Shown: in pieces, positions 53,733 through 61,946 of the stretch | How the letters are laid out: every line of letters begins with the position of its first letter | Position numbering within the stretch: position 1 is the stretch's first letter | DNA from: Pseudonocardiales bacterium | Lineage (GTDB): Bacteria; Actinomycetota; Actinomycetes; Mycobacteriales; Pseudonocardiaceae | Reading direction: 5' to 3' | Length of the DNA: 64,000 nucleotides | Assembly (NCBI GenBank): GCA_019244165.1 | Contig: JAFATA010000020.1 | Span: 1-64,000, forward strand | The notes under the pieces: model-generated | Database searches by the model: none | Seen by the model: the letters and a program-made list of their open reading frames with translations, nothing else | Told to the model about the DNA's origin: nothing | Made by a program: the position numbers and the translations under genes

Positions 53733-54132
53733 AGCTGCGTGGCCCTCGACACACTGCGAACATTGAGTGAATCTGACGGAGCTAGAGCGTAGGCGGCAGG
53801 CATCCTTGCCGGAAGCCGTAGATCAGCGGTGGAGCTGAAGCCCTGAACCGCTCAATAGGTGATCTCACGAAGCTGTTGATCTGTGCAGGAGACCGCACAC
53901 AGTGCGCCGCTCCGCTCTGGGGCTCTGAGCTGCTAAAACAGGGTCGAGGTGGCGAGATTGAATAACCCTGCGTCACTTCTTGTAGCCGTACGTAAGCACG
54001 GTTGTACACGGGTGGCTCAGTTACAACCGTCGCATTCACCCACTGCTATGCTCGGCGCACACCCAAGAGTGCCCAGGGACACCGCACGTGCAAGAGCAAT
54101 ACCGGGCGAGCCGGACGCCGGAGGTCCGACAT

Positions 54133-54327
54133 ATGGCCTATTTTACGCACAGCTACGCGGGACCACCCCACGGTGATACGCGTGGTACGGAGGATGCCCC
54201 GGAGATCGCGCGAATCGCGGAGCTAGTGGAGGACGACCTCATAGTCCTGATCAAGCGGCGGGCTGCGATGGAGAGGCTGCGGAACGACCGACAGGGCCAG
54301 CCACGGCCTAGGAGAGCGGTGATGTAG
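54133..54327 (+). CDS. 64-residue protein, first gene of nuclease operon
   Basis: MAYFTHSYAGPPHGDTRG is followed by a helix (IARIAELVEDDLIVLIKRRA) and a basic tail. GGAGG sits 8 bp before the ATG. The stop is 3 bp from the nuclease start, so the two are co-transcribed. Not recognised; a regulator or antidote of the nuclease is conceivable. Confidence 0.55.
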   Translation: MAYFTHSYAGPPHGDTRGTEDAPEIARIAELVEDDLIVLIKRRAAMERLRNDRQGQPRPRRAVM

Positions 54328-54330
54328 ACC

Positions 54331-55434
54331 ATGGCCATTCATGCGACGCACGTCCCGTCCGGGACCGACATCACGATTGGACCTTTCATCGATGCGATCA
54401 GCCGCGCCATCATCGAGGAGGTCTATCAGAACTGCAGCGCAGGGGTCCTTGAGTGCCGTGAACATGACAACGATCCGCGACTCGCTTACGCTCGTGATGA
54501 CGACGGGCGCATACATGGCGCATGGGTCCACCTCAAGCAAAACCCAGCGAAGACAAAATGGGTAATCGCCCACTCGGCCAAGGGGAAGATCGGGCGCGAG
54601 TTCCGCTCCCACGAAACACCCATCGGCAAGAGCGACCAGCACCAGTGGCAACAGGATTACATCTCGCGTGCGGCGGAGGATGTTGGCTTCCCTGCTGAAC
54701 AGGAAGTCATTCTTGCAAGCGGCACGAGACTCGACGTCAAGATCGACGGCGCGGTAGGTCCAGTCGGGTTCGAGGTGCAGCACAGCTTCCTGTCAGTACC
54801 GAAAGTGAAAAACCGCACCAGTAAAGCGAACAAGGAAGGCATACCCCTGGTCTGGTCAGCGGATCACAAAGGGCCAGCCTGGGCGTTCAAAGTTCCGCAC
54901 ATCGAGACCAACGGGTCTCCTGATGGGTCGACGCCTCGTCGCGCGTGGACTGTGACGACCGGCCCGCGGCAGATTTTACGCGTAGCGTGCAGCCCCAAGA
55001 ACGCTGATCTGCTTCCAGGATGCCAGAAGCCACGAAGCCGAAACTGGTGCGGCAGCTGGCACCCCGTCTTCCGACCGATCAGGGGCCTCGTGGTTGACGA
55101 CATCGCCCAACAGGTACCGTCCGGGGAGCTGGTCCCACTCAATACGCGTACCAAGCAGGGAGTCATTCTTGTTTCTGCAGCGCATTACGACTTATGGCAA
55201 CACGAGTTTGCTACTCAAGTAGAAGCCGACCTCAATCGCACTCGGAACAACGCTCAACGATGCAACTACCGCCCTCACATCGAGTCTCCACTCGCGGACC
55301 TGGAGCAAACCTGCACAGGATGCGGCCAACCGTTGCCACTCCGGCAGCCAGGGCGCGTCGTGTGCGAGAGATGCCACGCCGCCCAGGTGGGTGCCTTTGT
55401 GTGGGGTTGTCTCGCTCCTGGCTATGATCACTAG
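54331..55434 (+). CDS. CoiA-like nuclease with C-terminal zinc ribbon
   Basis: A 367-residue protein. The middle has GTRLDVKIDGAVGPVGFEVQ HS at about residues 132-150: Asp near 136, Glu near 147 and Gln two later, the D...ExQ pattern of PD-(D/E)XK nucleases of the CoiA family. RKAN-like SKANKEGIPLVWSADHK follows. Cys pairs CTGCGQP and CERCHAA form a C-terminal zinc ribbon. CoiA relatives act on DNA in competence and other settings. It is flanked by repeats R1 and R2, so it is probably the cassette's effector. Confidence 0.7.
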   Translation: MAIHATHVPSGTDITIGPFIDAISRAIIEEVYQNCSAGVLECREHDNDPRLAYARDDDGRIHGAWVHLKQNPAKTKWVIAHSAKGKIGREFRSHETPIGKSDQHQWQQDYISRAAEDVGFPAEQEVILASGTRLDVKIDGAVGPVGFEVQHSFLSVPKVKNRTSKANKEGIPLVWSADHKGPAWAFKVPHIETNGSPDGSTPRRAWTVTTGPRQILRVACSPKNADLLPGCQKPRSRNWCGSWHPVFRPIRGLVVDDIAQQVPSGELVPLNTRTKQGVILVSAAHYDLWQHEFATQVEADLNRTRNNAQRCNYRPHIESPLADLEQTCTGCGQPLPLRQPGRVVCERCHAAQVGAFVWGCLAPGYDH

Positions 55435-55644
55435 CGCTGGTCGCTAGTGCGTGGCCAAGGAAGGGTCGCCGGAGGGCGTCTCAGTCGTCCGGTGAGTTGT
55501 TGTCCGCGTTGCAAACTCTGAGCTGACATTCGAGTAACCTGGCCTCTTGAATACGTTGGCCGTTATTTAACCGTGCTCGCGGAAGCAGGCCAGAGGCCGG
55601 ATTCACTGGTGGGAATCCGGCCTCTTGGTGGTCGCCGAACTCTT

Positions 55645-55875
55645 TTACCTTGACAGTGCGTTGACGAGCAGATTCCGTAGATCATCGGGCAAAAGAACCC
55701 AGATCATCGACAGCAACGCCATACCGTAGCGCACACCAAGCATGGCGTACACCCATCGCCGAGACAGGCTAATCTCGCTACCCTCCGGTTCCTGCCCTTT
55801 CCGCTCGGGGTGCGCGTCACTACTATCGGGTTTCCCAGTCTCGTCGTCGATCATGAAAGTCTCATCGTCGATCAT
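55645..55875 (-). CDS. Small single-span membrane protein, copy R2
   Basis: A 76-residue protein like R1 but with the duplicated start MIDDETFMIDDETGKPDSSD. The membrane helix YAMLGVRYGMALLSMIWVLL and tail PDDLRNLLVNALSR are the same. GAGGAG lies 9 bp before the ATG. An upstream TTG or ATG start would lengthen it. Confidence 0.5.
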   Translation of the reverse strand: MIDDETFMIDDETGKPDSSDAHPERKGQEPEGSEISLSRRWVYAMLGVRYGMALLSMIWVLLPDDLRNLLVNALSR

Positions 55876-55990
55876 GAACACATGCTCCTCGTTCCTGGCC
55901 TCCTGGCCAAAAATGCGATATACTAGGTCAATGGACCGGAGCATCACTTCAGCGCATTTGACGCGCTTGATCGCTCTGTGCAAAGCTGAA

Positions 55991-56076
55991 GACCCCAGCC
56001 ACTTCGCACGACTAGGCTGCGTCAGTAATAACCGCGAAAAGCGGTCGCAGCCTAGTCGTGCGAAGTGGCTGGGGTC
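55991..56076 (-). ncRNA. Large hairpin R2 with variable outer arms
   Basis: Arms 55991-56021 and 56046-56076 pair perfectly over 31 bp around a 24-base loop. Inner 13 bp and TCAGTAA are as in R1; the outer 18 bp begin GACCCCAGCC and are unlike R1. The loop can form ACCGC-GAAAA-GCGGT, again with bases changed on both sides relative to R1. Upstream DNA 56077-56267 is conserved with R1. Confidence 0.6.
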
Positions 56077-56267
56077 AAGCTAACTGGCCCTCGACACACT
56101 GCGAACATTGAGTGAATCTGACGGAGCTAGAGCGCAGGCGGCAGGCATCCTTGCCGGAAGCCGTAGTAGATCAACGGTGGAGCCGAAGCCCCGAACCGCT
56201 CAACAGGTGATCTCACGAAGCTATTGATCTGCGCAGGAGACCGCACACAGTGCGCCGCTCCGCTCTG

Positions 56268-56540
56268 TACGGCACCCCGAGATCTCGCCTAGCGGCGCGA
56301 CCAGGTAGCGCTCGGTGCCGAACCTCGCTGGCTGGGCACGACGACCAGGGACTATGGCCTCATCGCCCTCTGCTACGCGTATTGAAGGCGATGACCTGGG
56401 CTGATTTGCGACCAGCCAGCCGGGATGTGAGCCACAGGCCACGCACGTAGCTGATCTCGCAGTCGAGACAGGCCCCCCCGGAACACCGCCACGCGGGAGG
56501 CGCGAAGGAGATCACGGTCGCCGGCTGTGACACTGCGTGG
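56268..56540. other. Intergenic, nothing recognised
   Basis: No supported gene. The region right of R2 differs from that right of R1, so the repeat ends at about 56267. Confidence 0.3.
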
Positions 56541-57095
56541 GTGCTCGCCCTCCTGACCACGCTCGTCGGATTGCTCGCTGTGCTCGCGGGCATCATCTGC
56601 GCAGCGATGGCGTACAGCCGCACCTATGCCGACCACGCCAAGGTTCCCCTGTGGCCTGCGCTGCACCGCGCCAAGCAGGCTATTCGCCGCCTCTGGGTTC
56701 GCTACGTGCTCCGCCGTCCTGGTATCACAGTCAGCGTGCGCGCCACGGCGTCGGCTGCGGTAGCAGACAGCGTAACCGTCGTGGTCTCAAGCCCGGAGAT
56801 TGACACAGACCTGCCGGTCGAGAAGCAGGTCCGGCTCCTCATCCATCGCATAAACAACATCGAGAACCAGGCGTCGATCGACAGGTCACGCTTCGCGGAG
56901 GGCCTCGATCAGCTCAAGGCGCGAGTAGACGACCAGACAGCACAGCTTCGAGCCGCCGACGGCGACATCCAAGAACTTGCCCGCTCGATTGCCGTAAGCA
57001 CGGTGAAGTTGCAACTCTGGGGCCTTATCCTCGTGGGCGTCGGCACAGTACTGATGGCCGTGCCGACGCTGGTCAGCATGTGGGCTGCCATGTAA
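56541..57095 (+). CDS. Two-span membrane protein with coiled coil
   Basis: A 184-residue protein. Membrane helix at the start (LALLTTLVGLLAVLAGIICA), a soluble middle with a coiled coil (IHRINNIENQASIDRSRFAE, QLKARVDDQTAQLRAADGDI) and a second helix near the end (LQLWGLILVGVGTVLMAVPT). GTG start. No family recognised. It may belong to the nuclease cassette or be independent. Confidence 0.55.
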   Translation: MLALLTTLVGLLAVLAGIICAAMAYSRTYADHAKVPLWPALHRAKQAIRRLWVRYVLRRPGITVSVRATASAAVADSVTVVVSSPEIDTDLPVEKQVRLLIHRINNIENQASIDRSRFAEGLDQLKARVDDQTAQLRAADGDIQELARSIAVSTVKLQLWGLILVGVGTVLMAVPTLVSMWAAM

Positions 57096-57097
57096 CT

Positions 57098-57158
57098 GTG
57101 CCCCACCACCGCCCGCGACCTGCGGCTTTGTTGTGGCAACTGTGTCGGCGTGCGAACC
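57098..57158. repeat. Dispersed repeat copy 1
   Basis: CCCACCACC, GACCTGCGG and ACTGTGTCGGCGTGCGAAC occur in this order. The same words are at 59045-59116 and, partly, at 60354-60424 and 58041-58089. The rest of 57159-57438 holds nothing I recognise beyond an AT-rich promoter-like stretch before the next gene. Confidence 0.5.
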
Positions 57159-57438
57159 GCAGGAGATGATCAGGACCAGCTAAGGTGCTACGATCTGGGG
57201 AGTGGACTAGGCGTGTTCGCCCGAGTCCGTGTTGGACGAGGATGCTCCAACGCAGCTTCGGTAGGTGGGTTTCCCTGTTGATCTTTATTTGAATGGTTCG
57301 TTGAGATCAATGTGTAGAGTTTGAATAAGAATGTGTGATGTTAACCCTAAAGTTTTACACCGAAGTTGATCGACCCGCCGGATCGACTTAGAGCTGCTAG
57401 CGAGAATCCCGCCACCGTATGGGGTTTGTTGGGATATG

Positions 57439-57912
57439 ATGTCACTTATGCTGCGTCGAATTTTGCTTAGGATTGATCCGGTCTTACGGGATGCCTACGG
57501 CGGCATCGCGGCTAAGTGTAGACGTGATCGCTCCGATGTGTTCCGTGATGCCCTCTATGCGTATGCCCATCTACACGCTGTTGACGGCTGGAACGAGCGA
57601 GGATTCGGAATAAGTCGCCACGAGGCAGTGCGCGCCGGTGTGCGCCAGACCATAGAAAACCTTCATAAGGGTTGGGTGGATCGGGAACGCCATGCTGATG
57701 ACGCGCTTGAAACCGCGGGAATGATCCGAGAGCTTGCTGCCATCCTTGTTGAACTGTGGCTACTTGCCCGAGAGGTAGAAATCGACGCAGCGGTCTACGG
57801 TGAAATAGGAAGCTTAGTGGCCACCACCATGCACGGCACGATTGAATGTCTGGTTGCGCTAGCCCGCCCTCTGTTCGACGCCGCGCATGAGTTGGCCCAC
57901 GGAAATCTGTAG
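57439..57912 (+). CDS. Hypothetical protein with ribbon-helix-helix-like start
   Basis: About 157 residues. The N-terminal RRILLRIDPVLRDAYGGIAA, then DVFRDALYAYAHLH, has the strand-helix-helix look of CopG/Arc proteins. The rest is helical (ETAGMIRELAAILVELWLLA). No family is certain. The base composition is lower in GC than the chromosome. Confidence 0.5.
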   Translation: MSLMLRRILLRIDPVLRDAYGGIAAKCRRDRSDVFRDALYAYAHLHAVDGWNERGFGISRHEAVRAGVRQTIENLHKGWVDRERHADDALETAGMIRELAAILVELWLLAREVEIDAAVYGEIGSLVATTMHGTIECLVALARPLFDAAHELAHGNL

Positions 57913-58318
57913 TCGCCGTCTAGATCACACGTTGTGCATTCACCGTTGATGCTTTATCTACATGTCCGCTGGGAACAATGGGAATTGCGTGACGGTTCAT
58001 GTTTCAGGAGATCGCGTGCTGTCTGGGGGTGATGGCTGTGGTGGTGTGCGAACTAACGAGACTTTCTTGTGCTCGGCATGATGTCGGCAGTTGGTCGCTG
58101 AGCTGGCTGGGCAGGTCGCCGAACTTGCCGCGGCGGAGCAGCGCTGCTTCGCGTTCACCCTGCGGCTGGCTGGCGGTGGCTGAAATTGGAGGTACGGGCT
58201 CCGGCGAAGGCGGCGTCGATGCTGGCTGAGGTGTTCGGTACTGCGGACTGATCGCCGCGTTCCCGGCTTGCGCCCTGGTTGTCCTGTTTGCCTCGTCGTT
58301 GGGTTGGAGAGGTTGTCG
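57913..58318. other. Intergenic with gene tail and dispersed-repeat words
   Basis: The stretch 58041-58089 has GTGTGCGAAC and TCGGCATGATGTCGG, shared with other repeat copies. A frame ending near 58250 ([20 protein letters not shown]) may be the tail of a lost gene. Confidence 0.3.
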
Positions 58319-58651
58319 GTGCTTGTTCTGCGTTCGATCGTGCTGTTCGTGCTGGCCGCCATCGCTGAGATCGGCGGAGCGTGGCTGGTGTGGCAGGGTG
58401 TGCGGGAGCACCGAGGGTGGCTGTGGATCGGCTTCGGGGTGATCGCGCTGGGCCTGTACGGGTTCGTCGCCACGGTGCAGCCCGACGCGCAGTTCGGTCG
58501 CATTCTGGCCGCCTATGGCGGAGTGTTCGTCGCCGGGTCGTTGGCCTGGGGAATGGTCGCTGACGGTTACCGGCCTGATCGGTTCGATGTGATCGGCGTG
58601 CTGATCTGTCTGGCAGGTGTCGCTGTGATCATGTACGCCCCGCGTGGTTGA
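58319..58651 (+). CDS. ynfA: YnfA-family (UPF0060) membrane protein
   Basis: A 110-residue protein with four membrane helices and the family pattern [41 protein letters not shown] and [19 protein letters not shown]. Length agrees with the roughly 108 residues usual for YnfA. The GTG at 58319 has GAGAGG 6 bp upstream, better than the longer reading. Distantly like small multidrug exporters; substrate unknown. Confidence 0.85.
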   Translation: MLVLRSIVLFVLAAIAEIGGAWLVWQGVREHRGWLWIGFGVIALGLYGFVATVQPDAQFGRILAAYGGVFVAGSLAWGMVADGYRPDRFDVIGVLICLAGVAVIMYAPRG

Positions 58652-58781
58652 CCAGCCGCCCAGCCCGAGCAGATCCGAACAGCCCGAGGTTGACCAGCCT
58701 CACCCTATGCGTGTCGGTCGTGTGCTCGGTGACGGGAATGTCGGTCGTGTTGCCCAGGAGCTCGTCGAGCGCAGCTTGTCA

Positions 58782-59010
58782 TCAGGGTTTTCGTTCCCGT
58801 GTCTGGTCATGACCGTGGGACCGTTGCTTGTGTTTGCGTATGCCGTGGTCGCGTAGTACTCGTTTCACGCTGGATACGCTGATACCGAACCGCTGGGCAA
58901 CCTGCGAGCTGGTAGCACCTGAGAGGTACAGATCGATCACCGCCTGAAGATCCTCAGCGCTGAACCGTTCACGCATACTCCACTGACGAGCACCCACCCG
59001 ACGGACCTTG
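58782..59010 (-). pseudogene. HTH fragment related to resolvase C-termini
   Basis: RERFSAEDLQAVIDLYLSGA, then VAQRFGISVSSVKRVLRDHG, matches the HTH of the intact gene at 61377 (RDRFSPKDLQTMIDLYKSGT). The N-terminal half is missing and repeat DNA lies upstream, so this seems to be a truncated copy. Confidence 0.5.
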
Positions 59011-59044
59011 ATCCCAGGCCCCTCAACCAGAAGGGGCCGGTTCT

Positions 59045-59116
59045 TATGCTGACACGTTAGGCCCACCACCATTTTTGACCTGCGGTTTCTCGTGACAACT
59101 GTGTCGGTGTGCGAAC
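59045..59116. repeat. Dispersed repeat copy 2
   Basis: TATGCTGACACGTTA, CCCACCACC, GACCTGCGGTTT and ACTGTGTCGGTGTGCGAAC. It starts immediately upstream of the truncated HTH gene. The first word recurs at 60356. Confidence 0.5.
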
Positions 59117-59238
59117 CCGCCGGGAGAGCTGAGTCACATCGAGGGGTGGTTCATGGCAAGGTTGGCGGTGTAGCGGTTCGCGCTGTTGTCCAGAGGATGG
59201 CCATGCCTATATTTGATGACCAAAAAATATTGAAAGTA

Positions 59239-59772
59239 TCACCTGTAACGTGTCAATAATTGTAATTGCAGGAGTCTGAATAATCGTTGTTTGCCTTCAT
59301 CTGGGCTTGGCGCGGTGATGAGTCTGGCTCCTGTTGCGTCGATTTTTTGCAGAATTGTTTCCATTTCATTGCGGCGTCGTGTGAACTGGGTCAAGCTGCC
59401 ACTGATGATCAGGTAAGTTATGTCGCGTAATGTGTCTAGTTCGTGGAGCATGTGCTGTAGTGTGGGGCGTTGGTCGATGCAGTCGCGCCCGCCACAATAT
59501 TCAACGTATTCTCGAATAATCCGGGCGTTCAACTTGTCGGCCATCTTTTCGCAAGCTCGGCGTCTCTTGTCGATCATTATTTGTTCCCTTGTGAAATTCG
59601 GGATTCTTTGAGGCTTATTCACGGCAGCGCTATCGACCTTGTGGGACCCGTCTTGAGCTGCAATGATCAGTCGTCGATCAAGATCGCTGAATAAGCCTCT
59701 TTGCTTCGGATCTAGATATTGGACGCGAATGAAGGTCGCCGCTGTAGTTTTTTCTTTGGTGGTGTCTAGCAT
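59239..59772 (-). CDS. Resolvase-like protein carrying an in-frame MITE
   Basis: A 177-residue reading. The second half resembles the serine-recombinase catalytic fold: REYVEYCGGRDCIDQRPTLQ, then ITYLIISGSLTQFTRR and GARLITAP. The catalytic Ser near the N-terminus is not evident. Residues about 25-55 are encoded by a MITE (59610-59699) whose 90 bp plus 3-bp duplication keep the frame. Whether the protein still works is unknown. Confidence 0.5.
   Translation of the reverse strand: MLDTTKEKTTAATFIRVQYLDPKQRGLFSDLDRRLIIAAQDGSHKVDSAAVNKPQRIPNFTREQIMIDKRRRACEKMADKLNARIIREYVEYCGGRDCIDQRPTLQHMLHELDTLRDITYLIISGSLTQFTRRRNEMETILQKIDATGARLITAPSPDEGKQRLFRLLQLQLLTRYR
59610..59699. mobile_element. MITE-like element 2 (90 bp)
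   Basis: Terminal inverted repeats GAGGCTTATTCA with 3-bp target duplication TTT (59607-59609 and 59700-59702). Shares its ends, but not its middle, with element 1 at 49675. Inserted in the resolvase-like gene without breaking the frame. Confidence 0.7.
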
Positions 59773-60054
59773 TCTCTTTCTCTTTTCTCCATTTTGACAT
59801 GGAAATAAGTTTAGCCACCGACATTTCCTTTTTGGGGATGCGATAGGTAGGAGGCGGGAAATACCTAGTTCTTTGGCTGTTTTGCCTGCACTGAGGGTAC
59901 CTAACTGCTACGACTTCTATTAAAGCTTCACGTTGTCGCCTAAGTGTATTGTTTGTGGGTTTTCTTGGTTGCTTTAACTTCTGTCCGTGTAGATTTTAGG
60001 GAGCTTTTTTAAGGTTTTTCTTCGTTGTTTTTCTATAGATATGGATGTGGCCTC
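59773..60054. other. AT-rich intergenic region
   Basis: No gene, tRNA or strong repeat recognised; likely holds the promoter of the resolvase-like gene. Confidence 0.3.
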
Positions 60055-60327
60055 TTAATCGGAGGCTGCCATATCATCAATCTCGTCATCAATCTCGGCA
60101 GTCATGAGTTCCTGGGCGATTTCGTTACCTGTACGAGATAACTTGGCGCAGCTGTCCATGCGTCCTGCCTTTGTGTCAATGAGTAGGCCCATGCTCCGAA
60201 GTTCCGCTTCTTTTTCTTTGCCGAACAAGCCGTGCATGAAAGTGGTTAGTAATACCATTTTTCGGAGTGTTTTGCCTTGTTCGATGGTAAGTCCGTGAGC
60301 TTCGCAAACCATTTGATATCTGGACAT
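60055..60327 (-). CDS. Small hypothetical protein
   Basis: A 90-residue helical protein (GLTIEQGKTLRKMVLLTTFM, ELMTAEIDDEIDDMAASD at the acidic end). AGGAG 6 bp before ATG supports the start. Not recognised. Confidence 0.6.
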   Translation of the reverse strand: MSRYQMVCEAHGLTIEQGKTLRKMVLLTTFMHGLFGKEKEAELRSMGLLIDTKAGRMDSCAKLSRTGNEIAQELMTAEIDDEIDDMAASD

Positions 60328-60353
60328 TGTTAACTCCTATGTTTTGTTGATAC

Positions 60354-60424
60354 TTATGCTGACACGTTAAGTAGTCCACTCACATCTGTGACCTGCGGTT
60401 TGTCGGGGGTATTCGGCATGATGT
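60354..60424. repeat. Dispersed repeat copy 3
   Basis: TATGCTGACACGTTA, CCACTCAC, GACCTGCGGTTT and TCGGCATGATG. As in copy 2 it lies upstream of a minus-strand gene. Confidence 0.45.
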
Positions 60425-60516
60425 CGGTAGCTGGGTGGGGTCTGGCTGATGTGGGTGTTGCTTGGGGTGGTCGTCGTCCTGGGGTTGTGGAGTGAGGTTC
60501 GTAGTTATCCCGTCTG

Positions 60517-60559
60517 GACGCGATAGTCGGGAGTTATACTTGGTCCTGACTATCGCGTC
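60517..60559 (-). terminator. Inverted repeat downstream of gene at 60580
   Basis: GACGCGATAGTC and GACTATCGCGTC, perfect 12-bp arms with a 19-base spacer, 20 bp beyond the stop. Probable terminator hairpin or operator. Confidence 0.45.
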
Positions 60560-60579
60560 TATGTCTATGAGGCGGGTTG

Positions 60580-60924
60580 TTAGACTGCGTTGGCGTCGTA
60601 GAGATCTCGGATTTCTTGGTCAAGATCGTCGGCGTAGACGTCACGTGTTTGGGCTACGGGAATCCACTCCAGGGTGCGGCGGTGTATGCGACCGATTTCG
60701 ATGTCGTAGAGATCGTATCGGTTGACTTTGATCACAAGGCGTCGTTTGCAGAATCCGGCACCTAGATAGATATCCACCATCAGTCCGTCCTGGGTGTGGG
60801 TGATGGTGTGAGGTTTGGCGCCCATGCCGATCCAGGTCCACAGGTTGACGTGGTGGAACCAGATCACGCTCGCATCAGCTGGGCGTCCTTTTTCGGTGGT
60901 AATGGTGTCGATAGTGGTTTTCAT
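60580..60924 (-). CDS. Hypothetical protein
   Basis: A 114-residue protein (VIWFHHVNLWTWIGMGAKPH, RRLVIKVNRYDLYDIEIGRI) with an alpha/beta look. AAAAGGACCGTC precedes the ATG. Divergent from the ribbon-helix-helix gene at 61029 and controlled by the same operator region. Not recognised. Confidence 0.6.
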   Translation of the reverse strand: MKTTIDTITTEKGRPADASVIWFHHVNLWTWIGMGAKPHTITHTQDGLMVDIYLGAGFCKRRLVIKVNRYDLYDIEIGRIHRRTLEWIPVAQTRDVYADDLDQEIRDLYDANAV

Positions 60925-60959
60925 GACGGTCCTTTTCTCTAATTGACATCCCCACTCTT

Positions 60960-61013
60960 AAAGTGGTTGACCACTTAATTATGACACCCATTGAAGAAGT
61001 GGTCAACCACTTG
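60960..61013. promoter_or_regulatory. Two 16-bp operators in divergent promoter
   Basis: AAGTGGTTGACCACTT (60960-60975) and AAGTGGTCAACCACTT (60998-61013) are near-palindromes and exact reverse complements of each other. They lie between divergent genes at 60924 and 61029. A dimeric ribbon-helix-helix repressor could bind both and shut both promoters. Confidence 0.65.
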
Positions 61014-61028
61014 TGTCATACTCATGGC

Positions 61029-61265
61029 GTGGGAAGTCAACATCGGTACCCGGCCCGCGCCCTTCGCCCTCCGCCGCAACTGTGGGAAGACGCTCAGGCT
61101 CACGCCCGCCAACACCAGCTAGACATGAATACGTATCTGGTCGCCTGCGTGCGGTGGCTGGCCGAGCAACCCGACACCGCTATACAACACGTTCAACCGT
61201 TTTCCGAAGGACCCTCACCACGGGGCCGCCCACGCCGCGACAGTGGGACACCCGCGCCCCCTTGA
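61029..61265 (+). CDS. Ribbon-helix-helix-like regulator
   Basis: A 78-residue protein. ARALRPPPQLWEDAQAHARQ, then LDMNTYLVACVRWLAEQP, fits a CopG/Arc-type strand and two helices; the tail is Pro/Arg-rich. The GTG at 61029 is chosen, since a longer reading would run through the operators. A CATACT box 7 bp upstream suggests a leaderless transcript. Confidence 0.6.
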   Translation: MGSQHRYPARALRPPPQLWEDAQAHARQHQLDMNTYLVACVRWLAEQPDTAIQHVQPFSEGPSPRGRPRRDSGTPAPP

Positions 61266-61376
61266 TCGCTTGTGATCAGGACTGACCGCCAGGGGCAACA
61301 TGCGGGTACTGTTCGCGGTCGTGTTCCCCTGGGACGCAACCGACTCTTGGCAGGCACGACGCCCCAACCCAGCTGA

Positions 61377-61691
61377 TCATGCGTTGCTGCGGTGTTCACG
61401 ACGTACGCCATACTGGTGCAGCAGTCGCGTTACGCTGCGCACACTGACGCCAAATTTCTCGGCTACCTGCTTGGCCGTCGTGCCTGACTTGTAGAGGTCG
61501 ATCATCGTCTGAAGATCCTTGGGGGAGAAACGGTCTCGCAGGCTCCACCAGCGTGTGGTGCTGCACACCTCACCATCCGCGCCAGAGCCGGGCTCATCAT
61601 CCTGCCTAGCTCCCTCTACCAAGATCACAACTGCTTTTTGGAGCTGTTCTCGCAGGTCAGAGCGGTTCGAGTAAGCTACCAGCAGGTCCAC
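61377..61691 (-). CDS. HTH protein related to resolvase C-termini
   Basis: A 104-residue protein: N-terminal helical part (DLREQLQKAVVILVEGARQD), then RDRFSPKDLQTMIDLYKSGT and VAEKFGVSVRSVTRLLHQYG, an HTH of the Hin/resolvase type. A truncated relative is at 58782. It may act with the resolvase-like protein at 59239. Confidence 0.6.
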   Translation of the reverse strand: MDLLVAYSNRSDLREQLQKAVVILVEGARQDDEPGSGADGEVCSTTRWWSLRDRFSPKDLQTMIDLYKSGTTAKQVAEKFGVSVRSVTRLLHQYGVRREHRSNA

Positions 61692-61821
61692 ACCAGTTCA
61701 GAGCCCCTCTCCAGAGATCTTCCTCAGGGGCGCTGGACCCCCGTACAGCAGCAAATCATCCCCATTTTCCCGCCTCCGCAGCGGCCCAGCGCCGCGGCAC
61801 CGGCTCCCGACCCAAAAAGAG

Positions 61822-61856
61822 AACGGCCCCACCCGGTTCCGCTGGGTGGAGCCGTT
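61822..61856 (-). terminator. Rho-independent terminator of gene at 61947
   Basis: AACGGC-C-CCACCC and GGGTGG-A-GCCGTT form a stem with a 9-base loop. On the minus strand it is followed by CTCTTTTT, the expected U-run. Rest of 61692-61946 holds nothing else. Confidence 0.7.
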
Positions 61857-61946
61857 GTTCCCGCTTCAGCTCGGAGTAGGTCCGCTCGACCGGCTCTCAG
61901 CAGCCGGCCAGGTAGCCCAGCGCGGAACGAGCCACGGGTTGACCCA

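Larger units (their letters stand above)
53251..53920. repeat. Direct repeat R1 of the nuclease cassette
   Basis: About 670 bp closely similar to 55593-56267 in the same orientation. In minus-strand order it holds an upstream region, a large hairpin, a small membrane-protein gene and a terminator-like hairpin. Similarity fails only in the outer arms of the large hairpin and at a small in-gene duplication. Confidence 0.8.
55593..56267. repeat. Direct repeat R2 of the nuclease cassette
   Basis: Second copy of the R1 unit. It differs by scattered substitutions, by a short tandem duplication in the gene (MIDDETF MIDDET) and by replacement of the hairpin's outer arms. Confidence 0.8.

Noticed and set aside
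53645-56076. Retron-like msr-msd interpretation of the hairpins
   Set aside because: No reverse transcriptase gene is present in the cassette or elsewhere in the window; I keep only the neutral call of a structured element.
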